Shown: piece by piece, positions 25,806-34,174 of the stretch | Layout of the letters: each line of letters starts with the position of its first letter | Numbering within the stretch: position 1 is the first letter of the stretch | NCBI GenBank assembly: GCA_963752695.1 | Contig: CAVVZB010000002.1 | Location: forward strand, 1 to 64,000 | DNA length: 64,000 nt | Reading direction: 5' to 3' | DNA from: Bog-113 sp963752695 | Lineage (GTDB): Bacteria; Acidobacteriota; Terriglobia; Bryobacterales; Bryobacteraceae | The notes under the pieces: model-generated | The model's database searches: none | Seen by the model: only the letters and a program-made list of their open reading frames with translations | What the model was told of the DNA's origin: nothing | Position numbers and translations under genes: made by a program

Positions 25806-27599
25806 GTGTTTCAAATCAAACAGTCCCAGTCTTCGCAGCCGACGGCCGACCTAAGCAAGACGTACGACGCGGTGATTGTTGGATCAGGCGCCGCGGGCGG
25901 AATGGCTGCCCATGTGTTGACGACGCACGGCATGAGCGTTCTCATGTTAGAAGCCGGCAAAAAGCTTCCCATCGAGAGCGAACTGAAATCCATGGAGTGG
26001 CCTTACGACCACCCCCGCCGTGGGGAGATGCCGCCCGACTCTCACGCTCTCTCACGCAATGAGTACAACATTCGTCCGCGCCCCTACGCCAAGGGCATGC
26101 GCTATAACCACGTCTACTCTTACGTGCAGGGTTGGGGCGGATCGGATTACTCAAAGAACATCGTTGTGGATGAGAAAGACAATCCAACCACCGGCACCAG
26201 CTATGCCTGGGTACGCGCGCGGCTGCTTGGGGGTAAGACAGCGATTTGGGGTCGGCTGGCGCTGCGCCTTTCCGACTACGATTTCAAAGCGGCTTCCCGC
26301 GACGGTTTCGGAGAGAATTGGCCGATATCTTATTCGGACATTGAACCTTATTACGACAAGGTCGATCTCTACCTCGGCATCTCCGGTCATAAGGAAGGCC
26401 TGCCGTATCTGCCTGACAGTAAGTTTCAGCGTTCGCATCATCTGAACCCCGGGGAGATGATGCTGCGAGAGGCCATGGCCAAACAGGGGCGCGTGGTTAC
26501 TCCATATCGAGCGGGCGTTACTTCCGACGGGCTCAAACACAACAAGTACCGCAGCAAATGTTACGGACGAGGCGCGTGCTCGCGGCGCGCGGGCGGTTGC
26601 GATATTCACGCGGCCTTCGATTCTCCGACCGGCCTGATCTATCCGGCGATGGACACCGGCTTCATGAGCCTCCGTACCAACGCTACGGTTTACGAAGTCA
26701 CGGTCGATAAGAATACCGGCAGAGCAAGCGGCGTCTCTTTCATCGATACCGAGACCGGGCAGACCTATCAAGCCAAGGGTAAGACGGTGATCCTGGGTGC
26801 TTCCACTTTGGAATCGGCGCGGCTGTTGCTTCTTTCCAAGTCGTCCACGTATCCCAATGGCATGGGCAATTCGAGCGGCCATGTAGGGCATAATTTCTGC
26901 GAGCACGTGATGGGACCTGGAGTTACGGGGCTCATTAAAGATCAAGTGGGGAAACCGCACACCCTGGATGACGGGCGCCCGGGCGGTTTCTATCTCGCGC
27001 GCTTCCGCAACCTGACCGAGAAGAATCCCAACTTCATTCGCGGTTACGGCTTTGAAGGTGAGAGCGGGATAAGCATGTTCCCCGGTCGCGCGGCTTCGAC
27101 CGAAGGCTTCGGCCCCGCTTACAAGAAAGCGGTACGCGATTACGCCGGCGCATTCATCTCGATGGGTGGATTCGGTGAAGTACTCTCGCGCTACGAGAAC
27201 TATGTCGAGATCGACCCTACAGTCAAAGACCGCTGGGGCATACCGGTCCTGCGGTTCAACTATAAGTTCGGCGACAACGAACACAAGATGGTGAAGGACA
27301 TGGCGGAACAGGCCCGGCAAATGTTCGAGGACGCGAAAATCGAGGTTCTTAACGTCGACGACGAGATCCTGACCGAAGGCTGGTCCATCCACGAGATGGG
27401 CACGGCAAGGATGGGAGACGATCCAAAAAAATCAGTGGTGAACAAGTTCCAGCAAGCCCATGACGTCAAGAACCTGTTCGTGGTGGATGGGGCAACGCAC
27501 GTGAGCGCGGCCAATCAGAATCCGACATGGACCATCATGGCGTTATGTTGGCGTTCGATGGATTATCTTGCCGACCAGGCTCGTAAAGGAGAACTCTAA
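25806..27599 (+). CDS. GMC-family FAD-dependent sugar dehydrogenase, large subunit
   Basis: Flavoprotein of 597 residues from GTG at 25806. The FAD motif is YDAVIVGSGAAGGMAAHVLT, followed by EAGKKLP; the substrate/FAD loop ARLLGGKTAIWGRLALRLSD and the C-terminal HEMGTARMGDDP and ANQNPTWTIMALCWR carry the GMC active-site histidine and asparagine. A Cys-rich loop KCYGRGACSRRAGGCD lies near residue 255. Such large subunits pair with a gluconate 2-dehydrogenase subunit 3-like protein, here the next gene, and oxidise sugars or glycosides (including at C3) or gluconate, passing electrons to a cytochrome or quinone. No own signal peptide; export in complex with the Tat-tagged small subunit is plausible. 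Confidence 0.92.
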   Translation: MFQIKQSQSSQPTADLSKTYDAVIVGSGAAGGMAAHVLTTHGMSVLMLEAGKKLPIESELKSMEWPYDHPRRGEMPPDSHALSRNEYNIRPRPYAKGMRYNHVYSYVQGWGGSDYSKNIVVDEKDNPTTGTSYAWVRARLLGGKTAIWGRLALRLSDYDFKAASRDGFGENWPISYSDIEPYYDKVDLYLGISGHKEGLPYLPDSKFQRSHHLNPGEMMLREAMAKQGRVVTPYRAGVTSDGLKHNKYRSKCYGRGACSRRAGGCDIHAAFDSPTGLIYPAMDTGFMSLRTNATVYEVTVDKNTGRASGVSFIDTETGQTYQAKGKTVILGASTLESARLLLLSKSSTYPNGMGNSSGHVGHNFCEHVMGPGVTGLIKDQVGKPHTLDDGRPGGFYLARFRNLTEKNPNFIRGYGFEGESGISMFPGRAASTEGFGPAYKKAVRDYAGAFISMGGFGEVLSRYENYVEIDPTVKDRWGIPVLRFNYKFGDNEHKMVKDMAEQARQMFEDAKIEVLNVDDEILTEGWSIHEMGTARMGDDPKKSVVNKFQQAHDVKNLFVVDGATHVSAANQNPTWTIMALCWRSMDYLADQARKGEL

Positions 27600-28147
27600 T
27601 GGCTGGAGATCTGAATCGCCGCGAGATTCTGAAATTCACGGCGGGGACCGTAGCCGCCGCGCGCATTACGCTTGCGCAGGAACATAAATTCTTCACGGCC
27701 AACGAGTTCGCTATGGTGGATGAATTGTCCGAGATCATCATTCCGGCGGACGAGAAAAGCGGCGGCGCAAAAGCCGCGAAAGTGGCGGCCTACATTGACG
27801 GGCATTTGGCGGAAGCCTTCGAAGACGAACAACGTCAGGAGTGGCGGCGCGGATTGGCGGTAGTCGATAAACTGGCCCGCAAGTTGAACCATGTTGGATT
27901 TGTTGAAGGCACTCCGAAGCAGCGTGAGGCCGTTGTTCTTCAGATGGCTCAAAACGAGAGTAAGCCCAAAGCTCCCGAGGAGGTGTTCTTCGGAGTGATC
28001 AAGGCCCACACGATTCACGCCTATTACACAAGCAGCATCGGCATACATAATGACATGGACTACAAGGGCAACGTTTTGCAGACCAAAGAGTATGCAGGCG
28101 TTCTGCCAGAAGGTCCGGCTCTGGGCAACACGACAGGTACGAAGTGA
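27599..28147 (+). CDS. Gluconate 2-dehydrogenase subunit 3-family small subunit
   Basis: Protein of 182 residues, one base overlapping the stop of the GMC gene (TAATG). The N-terminus has a Tat-like signal, LNRREILKFTAGTVAAARIT. The body is helical and typical of the family (FFTANEFAMVDELSEIIIPA, then VAAYIDGHLAEAFE, and GVIKAHTIHAYYTSSIGIHN near the end). In known dehydrogenases this subunit chaperones the GMC subunit through the Tat system and helps hold it in the periplasm. Co-translation with the large subunit supports that role here. Confidence 0.9.
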   Translation: MAGDLNRREILKFTAGTVAAARITLAQEHKFFTANEFAMVDELSEIIIPADEKSGGAKAAKVAAYIDGHLAEAFEDEQRQEWRRGLAVVDKLARKLNHVGFVEGTPKQREAVVLQMAQNESKPKAPEEVFFGVIKAHTIHAYYTSSIGIHNDMDYKGNVLQTKEYAGVLPEGPALGNTTGTK

Positions 28148-29061
28148 ACCGGCGCGGCTTTCTGCGGTCTGCCGCGTGGGTGCCTGCGCTGGCGGCGGGA
28201 TTTGTGCCGCGCCCATCGTTTGCGGCCGACGGGCCGAATTGTAAGTTTCCACTCTCCCCGCGTGAACGGCTCGCGGTAGCCTCCTATCCGTTCCGCAAGG
28301 ACTTCAACCTCAAGAACGGCCCGCATAAACTGCTGGAATTCCCCGCCATGGTGGTGAAACGGTTCGGAGTCCACGGCATTGAACCGCTCGATGAGCACTT
28401 TCCCTCCACTGAGCCTGCGTATTTGGATCAACTGCGCACGGCACTGAAGGAGGCGAACGCGCATGTCGTGAACATTCCGGTCGGCGTGCTTCACGGCAGC
28501 TTTTATGACCCGGATTCCGTGAAATCGCAAACCGCTATCGCATCCGCGAAGAAGTGGATTGACGTGGCGGCGCAGATCGCATCGCCTAGCATCCGGGTGC
28601 ACGTCCAGGCGGTACAAGGGGTGACTCCGGATGTCCCCCGGGCTGCTGAGGCATTGGAGCAAGTGGCTGCTTACGGCCGAGAGAAGAACGTCATTGTGAA
28701 TTTGGAGAACGATGATCCGGCAAGCGAGGATGCGCCGTTCATCGTGAGCATTATCCAGCGGGCGAAGACTCCGTGGCTGCGCGCACTTCCGGACTTCTGC
28801 AACACGATGCTTCTGAATAAAGGCGACGAGTACAACTATCGGTCGGTAGAGGCTATGTTTCGGGAAGCGTGCAATATTAGCCACGTCAAAGAAATCGAAA
28901 CCGATGAGGGCAAGGTATATCGAGTTGACGCGGCCAAGACGTTCGCGATCGCCAAACGCACCGGGTACCGCGGATACTTCTCGATCGAATGGGATTCTGA
29001 CGGCGACCCTTTTACCGGAACGCAGCACTTGATCGATCTCAGCTTGCAGTCTCTCGGTTAG
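28144..29061 (+). CDS. Exported sugar-phosphate isomerase/epimerase-like TIM-barrel protein
   Basis: The 305-residue product begins with a Tat signal (MNRRGFLRSAAWVPALAAGF) and overlaps the small-subunit stop (GTGA at 28144). The rest reads as an AP-endonuclease-2-type TIM barrel: LAVASYPFRKDFN, VVKRFGVHGIEPL, HVVNIPVGVL, NVIVNLENDDPASEDAPFIV, HVKEIETDEGK and GYFSIEWDSDGDPFTG with candidate metal ligands Glu, Asp/His and Glu. Family members isomerise or epimerise sugars, or attack 3-keto sugars. Being exported like the GMC pair, it probably works on the oxidised product outside the cytosol. Inference from context. Confidence 0.85.
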   Translation: MNRRGFLRSAAWVPALAAGFVPRPSFAADGPNCKFPLSPRERLAVASYPFRKDFNLKNGPHKLLEFPAMVVKRFGVHGIEPLDEHFPSTEPAYLDQLRTALKEANAHVVNIPVGVLHGSFYDPDSVKSQTAIASAKKWIDVAAQIASPSIRVHVQAVQGVTPDVPRAAEALEQVAAYGREKNVIVNLENDDPASEDAPFIVSIIQRAKTPWLRALPDFCNTMLLNKGDEYNYRSVEAMFREACNISHVKEIETDEGKVYRVDAAKTFAIAKRTGYRGYFSIEWDSDGDPFTGTQHLIDLSLQSLG

Positions 29062-29072
29062 AAAAATTGTCC

Positions 29073-29078
29073 TACAAT
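29073..29078 (+). promoter_or_regulatory. Possible -10 box of the hybrid kinase gene
   Basis: TACAAT matches the sigma-70 -10 consensus closely and lies only five bases before the GTG start at 29084, which would make the transcript leaderless. No -35 box at normal spacing was found. Weak evidence. Confidence 0.25.
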
Positions 29079-29083
29079 GAAGT

Positions 29084-30280
29084 GTGAGCTTTCGTCCCAT
29101 TCCGCCCTTTGGGGAAAGCGAGACAGCCGCCCAGCTTAGGCGCTTGCAACAGGCCGAGAAAATGGAGGCGTTAGGCCGCTTAGCGGGTGGTGTCGCGCAC
29201 GATTTCAACAATATCCTGACGGTGATCTCCGGGTATACCGAAATGCTGCAGGACGGGCTAGCAAGCGACGCGGGCCGGGAGAAATTAGCGAGTTACATCG
29301 ACGAACTCAAGGCGGCCGGAACACGCGCCGTTCATCTAACCGACCAGCTTCTGGCATTTAGCGGGCGCAAGATGAGCCGTCCGCGGGCTGTCAATCTGAA
29401 TGAGGAAGTCGCTAGACTACGACCCAGGTTGCAAGATGTCCTTGGCAGCCGTATCAGCTTAACGGTGGATTTTTCTCCCGGCGAACCTTGCATTCAGGCC
29501 GACCCTGCTCAGTTGGAATACGTCCTTGTAGCTGTCGCGGAAAACGCGCGAGAGGTCATGCTGGCGTCCGGGGAGTTTACAATTCGCATCCGCACCGAAT
29601 TGAACGCGCGGATGGGAACTCCCGGCCAGGATGTGGTGATTGTAGAGTTGGCCGATTCCGGCTCGGGCATATCACCCGAGAAGCTTCCGCACATCTTCGA
29701 GCCATTTTTTCCAGGGCAGAGTAACCGGGACAGCACGGGGCTTGGATTACCTGCGATTTACGGAATCATCAAGCAGATCGGGGGAGAGATCAAAGTGCGT
29801 AACGCGACGGGCGCGGGCACCACATTTGAGCTAGTGTTCCCGTGCGCCAAGTCATCCCGAGAGAAAGCGAGCGGCCCGCCTTTGTCGAACCCGATCGATT
29901 TGAAAGGCCACGAAACCATTCTCATTGTGGAGGATGACTCGGACGTCAGAACGATTGTCCAGACGGCGCTGGAAAGATTCGGCTATACGACTCTCGTGGC
30001 GAGCGATGGCGAGAGCGCTCTCGACCTGTTTCAGAAACATCGAAAAAACATTGCCCTGCTGCTCACCGATATCCTGATGCCGGTGATGAGCGGGCGTGAA
30101 CTGGCAGCCGAACTCTTGCGCGTCGAACCGGGCCTGAAGGTCGTTTACATGTCGGGGTTCACAGCCGATGAGATTGCTGTCCAAGGGACTCCCGAGTCCG
30201 CGATGCCGCCGCTTATATACAAGCCGTTTCAGGCCGAGCAATTGGCATTGCAGGTAAGGCAAGCTTTGAACGCTCGGTAA
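29084..30280 (+). CDS. Cytosolic hybrid histidine kinase with C-terminal receiver
   Basis: Kinase of 398 residues without membrane or sensor domain. HisKA starts within the first 30 residues; the phospho-accepting His is residue 39 in GGVAHDFNNILTVISGYTEM. HATPase_c follows (Asn box VAVAENAREVM, DSGSGISPEKLPHIFEPFF, STGLGLPAIYGIIKQ). The C-terminal receiver (from about residue 280) is intact: LIVEDDSDVRTI, Asp in LLLTDILMPVMSG, Lys in YKPFQAEQ. It must receive its signal from a partner. It follows the sugar operon after 22 bases, so it might be co-transcribed; the GTG start has no clear ribosome-binding site. Confidence 0.88.
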   Translation: MSFRPIPPFGESETAAQLRRLQQAEKMEALGRLAGGVAHDFNNILTVISGYTEMLQDGLASDAGREKLASYIDELKAAGTRAVHLTDQLLAFSGRKMSRPRAVNLNEEVARLRPRLQDVLGSRISLTVDFSPGEPCIQADPAQLEYVLVAVAENAREVMLASGEFTIRIRTELNARMGTPGQDVVIVELADSGSGISPEKLPHIFEPFFPGQSNRDSTGLGLPAIYGIIKQIGGEIKVRNATGAGTTFELVFPCAKSSREKASGPPLSNPIDLKGHETILIVEDDSDVRTIVQTALERFGYTTLVASDGESALDLFQKHRKNIALLLTDILMPVMSGRELAAELLRVEPGLKVVYMSGFTADEIAVQGTPESAMPPLIYKPFQAEQLALQVRQALNAR

Positions 30281-30294
30281 GGCTCGCAGCGCGG

Positions 30295-30978
30295 TCAGCG
30301 CACACTCGGCTTACTTTCGGCCAGCCGCTTTCGCCAGTCCTGGAAGCGAGCAAGAAGCACTGCGGTGCTTCCGCGGGATTGCAAAACCTGCAGCGCGCTA
30401 GCCGGGACGGCGCTCATGAAATAGCGGTAGCGAATGCGGCCGGGCGCATCCTGAAGATCATCCAGGCTGGCGCCCTCTTCCTGGTCCCGGGTCTGCATTT
30501 CTTGGAAGAACGAGAGGAGCTTGTCAGCGGACGCTGGCTGCGCCAGCATTTTCAGGCTTTCATTCAAGTCGGCGAGCGCACGATGCCGCCCGCTGAGAAG
30601 CATTGCAATCACATCGTCCTCGCCTTCGGTAACTCCATCGGCAAAGACGGCGGCAAGAACACGGGTCGCAGTGGCCGATTCGTTCCGCGGCAAAGGCCGG
30701 CCGATGTCGGTGTCTTTCAGTGGTGCAAGTTCGGCATCCTCGCCATTAGAGAAACCAAGAGTATCCCCGCCCATGGCGGAATGGCGCTCGCGTGCGCCGT
30801 CGTTGTAAGAGGCCTCGGCAATATAGGCCGTGACAGCCGCGTTGCGCCGGTTAGTCAGAATCGCCGTGTAAATTCCGGAGGCATTCTTGCGGTATTCCAG
30901 CTTGAGATCGAGAGGTGGGGCTGCGATCGATTGACACGGAATCGCGGCGCAAATCCAAAGCAAGAGAACGGGGCGCAT
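30295..30978 (-). CDS. Secreted hypothetical protein
   Basis: Protein of 227 residues with a signal peptide (MRPVLLLWICAAIPCQSIAA, cleaved near AAP). The N-terminal half resembles a beta-sandwich (LDLKLEYRKNASGIYTAILT, NRRNAAVTAYIAEASYND), the C-terminal half is helical (ALADLNESLKMLAQ, DKLLSFFQEMQTRDQEEG). I recognise no domain. It is convergent with the hybrid kinase gene and divergent from the CMD-like gene at 31007. Confidence 0.7.
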   Translation of the reverse strand: MRPVLLLWICAAIPCQSIAAPPLDLKLEYRKNASGIYTAILTNRRNAAVTAYIAEASYNDGARERHSAMGGDTLGFSNGEDAELAPLKDTDIGRPLPRNESATATRVLAAVFADGVTEGEDDVIAMLLSGRHRALADLNESLKMLAQPASADKLLSFFQEMQTRDQEEGASLDDLQDAPGRIRYRYFMSAVPASALQVLQSRGSTAVLLARFQDWRKRLAESKPSVR

Positions 30979-31006
30979 TTCTGAGACTCCTGTTTGAATT
31001 CTAGCT

Positions 31007-31540
31007 ATGCGCCAGGGGTTGCAAATGGATCACGCCAGAAGTCCGGATGCGATCATGGTGATTATGTCAGCCCCCGTGAGAGCCGTCAGCAACTCGAATG
31101 AAGCTACCAACTTTCTGCGCGTCATGGCGAATCGTCCGGAGCTGGTTCGCGCCTACAAGCCATTGCAGGAAGCCATTCTGGCACCTGGCAGTCTAGAGAA
31201 ACGGCTGAAGATACTGGCCTATTTGGCCGCGTCTTACGCCAATGAGAGTCCGTACGATGTCTCGCGCTTTCACATTCTGGCGCTCGAAGCAGGGTACAGC
31301 GAAGAGGATATCCGGTCGGTTCGGATGGAGCAGAACTCGAGCTTTTCACCGCTGGAGCACGCAGCGCTGACTATTTCGCGCGAGTTGACCCGCACGGTGA
31401 CGCTGGACGATGTGGAATCGAGCGTGGTCGACGCACTCTCGGCCGAGCAGCTCGTGGAACTTGTGGCGGTGGTCGCGCTCGCGAATTTCGAGAATCGCTT
31501 CAGCAACGGGCTTGAGATTGAACAGGAAGCCACTCACTAA
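31007..31540 (+). CDS. Carboxymuconolactone decarboxylase/AhpD-like protein lacking the CxxC motif
   Basis: Helical protein of 177 residues with the CMD/AhpD pattern: RPELVRAYKPLQEAILAPGS, LEKRLKILAYLAASYAN, ALEAGYSEEDIRSV, LVELVAVVALANFENRF. In AhpD-type enzymes the segment after LAASYAN carries a redox Cys-x-x-Cys and a His. Here it reads ESPYDVSRFH, so both cysteines are replaced (by Ser and Asp) and the His is shifted. A peroxidase reaction through a disulfide is therefore impossible. It may be a non-redox member or have a structural role. The ATG at 31007 is used; an internal ATG at 31025 is possible. Confidence 0.8.
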   Translation: MRQGLQMDHARSPDAIMVIMSAPVRAVSNSNEATNFLRVMANRPELVRAYKPLQEAILAPGSLEKRLKILAYLAASYANESPYDVSRFHILALEAGYSEEDIRSVRMEQNSSFSPLEHAALTISRELTRTVTLDDVESSVVDALSAEQLVELVAVVALANFENRFSNGLEIEQEATH

Positions 31541-31620
31541 ACCGCTGCAACTGGCGGCGCGGTTCGTTTTACAATCGACTTTCGAGAGCTTGAGCGCGTC
31601 GTAAATCGAGAGTCTCCTGC

Positions 31621-32835
31621 GTGGCAACTAACTATTTCTTTCGGGCGGTCGCGGCTGACGGTAAGCTCCGGACGGGTTCCATCAGTTCGGAGTCAGACCA
31701 ACAGGTCGCCCGCGAACTCCGGCGCCAAGGGCTCACTCCAGTTTATGTGGGCGCCCAGGCGCAACGTGCCGCGGTAGCTTTCAAGATTCCGTTTGCCGGG
31801 CGGGGCTCGAAAACGGACGTCCTCTATTTCACCCAGGAGCTGTCGACCCTTCTCAATTCTGGCGTGCCTGTTGATCGCGCGCTCGCCATTGCGGGTGAAT
31901 TGACAGAACGAACCCATTTTCGGGGCGTCATCCAGGAGATCCTTCGGGTGCTCAAGGGCGGAAAATCGCTTGCGGACGCGCTGGGCACGCACCCGGAGTA
32001 TTTTTCGGATCTGTATATCAACATGGTCCGAGCCGGGGAAGCTTCGGGAAGTCTGGCGACCATCTTCGAGCGTCTGGCCGAATTCGAGCGTTCGCGCGAC
32101 GATCTGCGCAGTTACGTTGTTTCCTCAATGATTTATCCGGCCCTTCTGGCGCTGGTCGGACTAGGGGCAATTCTTGTACTCCTGACTTTTGTGGTGCCGC
32201 GTTTTGCGTCCGTGTTCGAGGATGGCCACATGAAAATCCCCATCCCGACCATGTTGATGCTGGAGGCTAGCAAGCTAATTACAACCTGGTGGTGGGCAGG
32301 TGCGCTCGGCCTGGCGGTAATCATCCTGGGGTCCCGCTTTTACATCCGGACTCCACGCGGCCGCGTTTGGTGGGATGCGGCGCGCCTGAGAATTCCGTTA
32401 CTCGGAGACGCGTTGCGCAAAGCGGAGACCTCGCGTTTCGCGCGCGCGATGGGAACGCTGGTGGCCAATAGCGTGCCGCTGGTGCAAGCCATCAATATCT
32501 CGGCGGGGATCTTGAATAATGGGATATTCACTCGCGCATTGAAAGAAGTGGCCCAAGGTGTGAAGCGTGGCGAGGGCATCGCGGGTCCTCTCCGGCGTGC
32601 CGCAGTATTTCCGCCACTGGCGGCTCATCTTCTGACCGTGGGTGAGGAGACGGGAAAGCTGGACGCCATGTTCGCTCGCATGGCTGATATTTACGAAGCG
32701 GAGACGCGAGCGGGGATCAAGAAATTCACGGCTCTTTTCGAGCCACTTGTGATTTTGGTGATGGGCATTTTAGTGGGGGCCCTTATTTTGAGCATGTTGC
32801 TCGCAATTACCAGCATCAACGACGTTGCGGTTTAG
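31621..32835 (+). CDS. gspF: Type II secretion inner-membrane platform protein
   Basis: Protein of 404 residues, the normal GspF/PilC length. Start is GTG at 31621 giving VATNYFFRAVAADGKLRTGS. It has two T2SSF domains (LYFTQELSTLLNSGVPVDRA and RFARAMGTLVANSVPLVQAI) and three membrane helices (around residues 168-200, 220-240 and 370-400). GspF couples the assembly ATPase to pseudopilus growth. It is the first gene of the T2SS operon here; the ATPase gene gspE, usually just upstream, is absent. GspG follows after 12 bases. Confidence 0.95.
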   Translation: MATNYFFRAVAADGKLRTGSISSESDQQVARELRRQGLTPVYVGAQAQRAAVAFKIPFAGRGSKTDVLYFTQELSTLLNSGVPVDRALAIAGELTERTHFRGVIQEILRVLKGGKSLADALGTHPEYFSDLYINMVRAGEASGSLATIFERLAEFERSRDDLRSYVVSSMIYPALLALVGLGAILVLLTFVVPRFASVFEDGHMKIPIPTMLMLEASKLITTWWWAGALGLAVIILGSRFYIRTPRGRVWWDAARLRIPLLGDALRKAETSRFARAMGTLVANSVPLVQAINISAGILNNGIFTRALKEVAQGVKRGEGIAGPLRRAAVFPPLAAHLLTVGEETGKLDAMFARMADIYEAETRAGIKKFTALFEPLVILVMGILVGALILSMLLAITSINDVAV

Positions 32836-32847
32836 AGAGGAATCAGA

Positions 32848-33288
32848 ATGAACAAGAAGAACGCGAGCCGCCGCCGTGCGCGCGAGGCCGGTGTCACTTT
32901 GATCGAAATGCTGGTTGTCGTGACTATCATCGCTCTGTTCGCGGCCCTGGTGGCTCCGGCCATGTTGAAGCGCGGCGACCAGGCCCGTGTCGTGCAAGCG
33001 AAGGCGCAAGTCAACTCCTTCATGACCGCGCTTGGCTCTTACAAGCTGGACACCAGTGTGTTCCCGACCAATGAACAGGGTCTGGCCGCATTGCGCCTGA
33101 AGCCGGAAGGTTTAAATCAATGGAACGGTCCCTATCTTCCCAAGGAAGTTCCTAACGATCCGTGGGGTCGCCCTTACGTTTACAAATATCCGGGCGAGCA
33201 TGGCGATGACCCCGACATCATTTCCTATGGGGCCGACGGGGCGCCTGGCGGAGATGGAATCAATGCCGATATCGTTAGTTGGAAATGA
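32848..33288 (+). CDS. gspG: Type II secretion major pseudopilin
   Basis: Pseudopilin of 146 residues. The class III signal has a charged leader (MNKKNASRRRAREAG) and cleavage before VTLIEMLVVVTIIALFAALV, with the conserved Glu at +5. The C-terminal half shows the GspG calcium-binding hallmark (LNQWNGPYLPKEVPNDPWGR, YKYPGEHGDDPDIISYGADG). It polymerises into the periplasmic pseudopilus that pushes substrates through the secretin. Strong ribosome-binding site (AGAGAGGAATC) ahead of the ATG. Confidence 0.96.
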   Translation: MNKKNASRRRAREAGVTLIEMLVVVTIIALFAALVAPAMLKRGDQARVVQAKAQVNSFMTALGSYKLDTSVFPTNEQGLAALRLKPEGLNQWNGPYLPKEVPNDPWGRPYVYKYPGEHGDDPDIISYGADGAPGGDGINADIVSWK

Positions 33289-33746
33289 AGCAAGCGAGGC
33301 GCGGGACCGCAGTGGGCGTCACGCTGATCGAGATGATGGTGGTCGTCGCGATCATCGGCGCAATGGCGGCGATCTCGTTTCCCGCAGTCGCTTCCGGGCT
33401 CGATAGCATTCGTTTACGTGCCGCTTCGGATTCGGTGGCCAGCTTTTTGAATCAGGCCATGAACCGAGTGGAACGCCGTCAAGAGGTGGTGGAAGTCATT
33501 GCCGATCCGAAGAGCAATCGTTTGCTACTTTATTCGAGCGATCCGGGCTTTGTGCGCACCCTTGAGATGCCAAAAAGTGTTTCGATTGCCGGCGAAGATG
33601 CGAGCCACACATTTCTCTTGCCTGGTGGCACATTCCCGCAGTTCGCAGTGAATCTGGTCAACAGTCGAGGCGCCCGGAAACGCGTGTCCATCGAACCGAT
33701 CACGGGGACGCCGCGCATCGCCGATCTGGACCGCGCAATACCATGA
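33285..33746 (+). CDS. gspH: Type II secretion minor pseudopilin H
   Basis: Pseudopilin of 153 residues. The ATG at 33285 overlaps the gspG stop (ATGA); an in-frame TTG six bases upstream is less likely. Leader KQARRGTAVG, cleavage before VTLIEMMVVVAIIGAMAAIS. The rest matches the GspH fold: a long N-terminal helix, then strands (RQEVVEVIADPKSNRLLLYS, GGTFPQFAVNLVNSRGARKR). Minor pseudopilins cap or initiate the pseudopilus. The next gene overlaps by four bases. Confidence 0.9.
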   Translation: MKQARRGTAVGVTLIEMMVVVAIIGAMAAISFPAVASGLDSIRLRAASDSVASFLNQAMNRVERRQEVVEVIADPKSNRLLLYSSDPGFVRTLEMPKSVSIAGEDASHTFLLPGGTFPQFAVNLVNSRGARKRVSIEPITGTPRIADLDRAIP

Positions 33747-34174
33747 TTGCCGTTAAAGCAACTCGCCGCGGCTTTACGCTTTTGGAAGTATTGGTCGCGA
33801 CCATGATTATGGGGATCGCCGTAGTCACGTTGCTTTCCGCTCTGAGCGTGTCCATGCGCAATGCCGCACGGTTGACCGACCATGACCGCATGGCCATGCT
33901 GGGCCGCAGCAAGATGGACGAGATTCTGGTGGACTACAATCTGCCTCTGGAAGCGACCTTCGAAGGCACTTTTCCAACCGCCGTTAGCGGTGGCAAATCC
34001 GCCGGGTACAGCGTGGCGATGGGCATTTTCGAAGCACCCCCGCAAGTGCTGCCGGGAACGCCGGTACTGCAAAGAATCGGCCTGCATGTCTGGTGGAAAG
34101 AGAGCGACCACGTCCACGCGCTTGACTTGGAATCGTTCCGGCGGAATTCCATCCCGATCGCGGTGCGTCAGTGA
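33743..34174 (+). CDS. gspI: Type II secretion minor pseudopilin I
   Basis: Pseudopilin of 143 residues with leader MIAVKATRRG and cleavage before FTLLEVLVATMIMGIAVVTL. The mature part has GRSKMDEILVDYNL and LPGTPVLQRIGLHVWW, matching GspI. It forms the tip complex with GspJ and GspK. Starts inside the gspH stop (ATGA) and ends inside the gspJ start (GTGA). Confidence 0.9.
   Translation: MIAVKATRRGFTLLEVLVATMIMGIAVVTLLSALSVSMRNAARLTDHDRMAMLGRSKMDEILVDYNLPLEATFEGTFPTAVSGGKSAGYSVAMGIFEAPPQVLPGTPVLQRIGLHVWWKESDHVHALDLESFRRNSIPIAVRQ

Noticed and set aside
26151..27392. 413-codon minus-strand frame
   Set aside because: Antisense shadow of the GMC dehydrogenase.
28060..29211. 383-codon minus-strand frame
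   Set aside because: Antisense shadow of the TIM-barrel protein; no start signal or family pattern.
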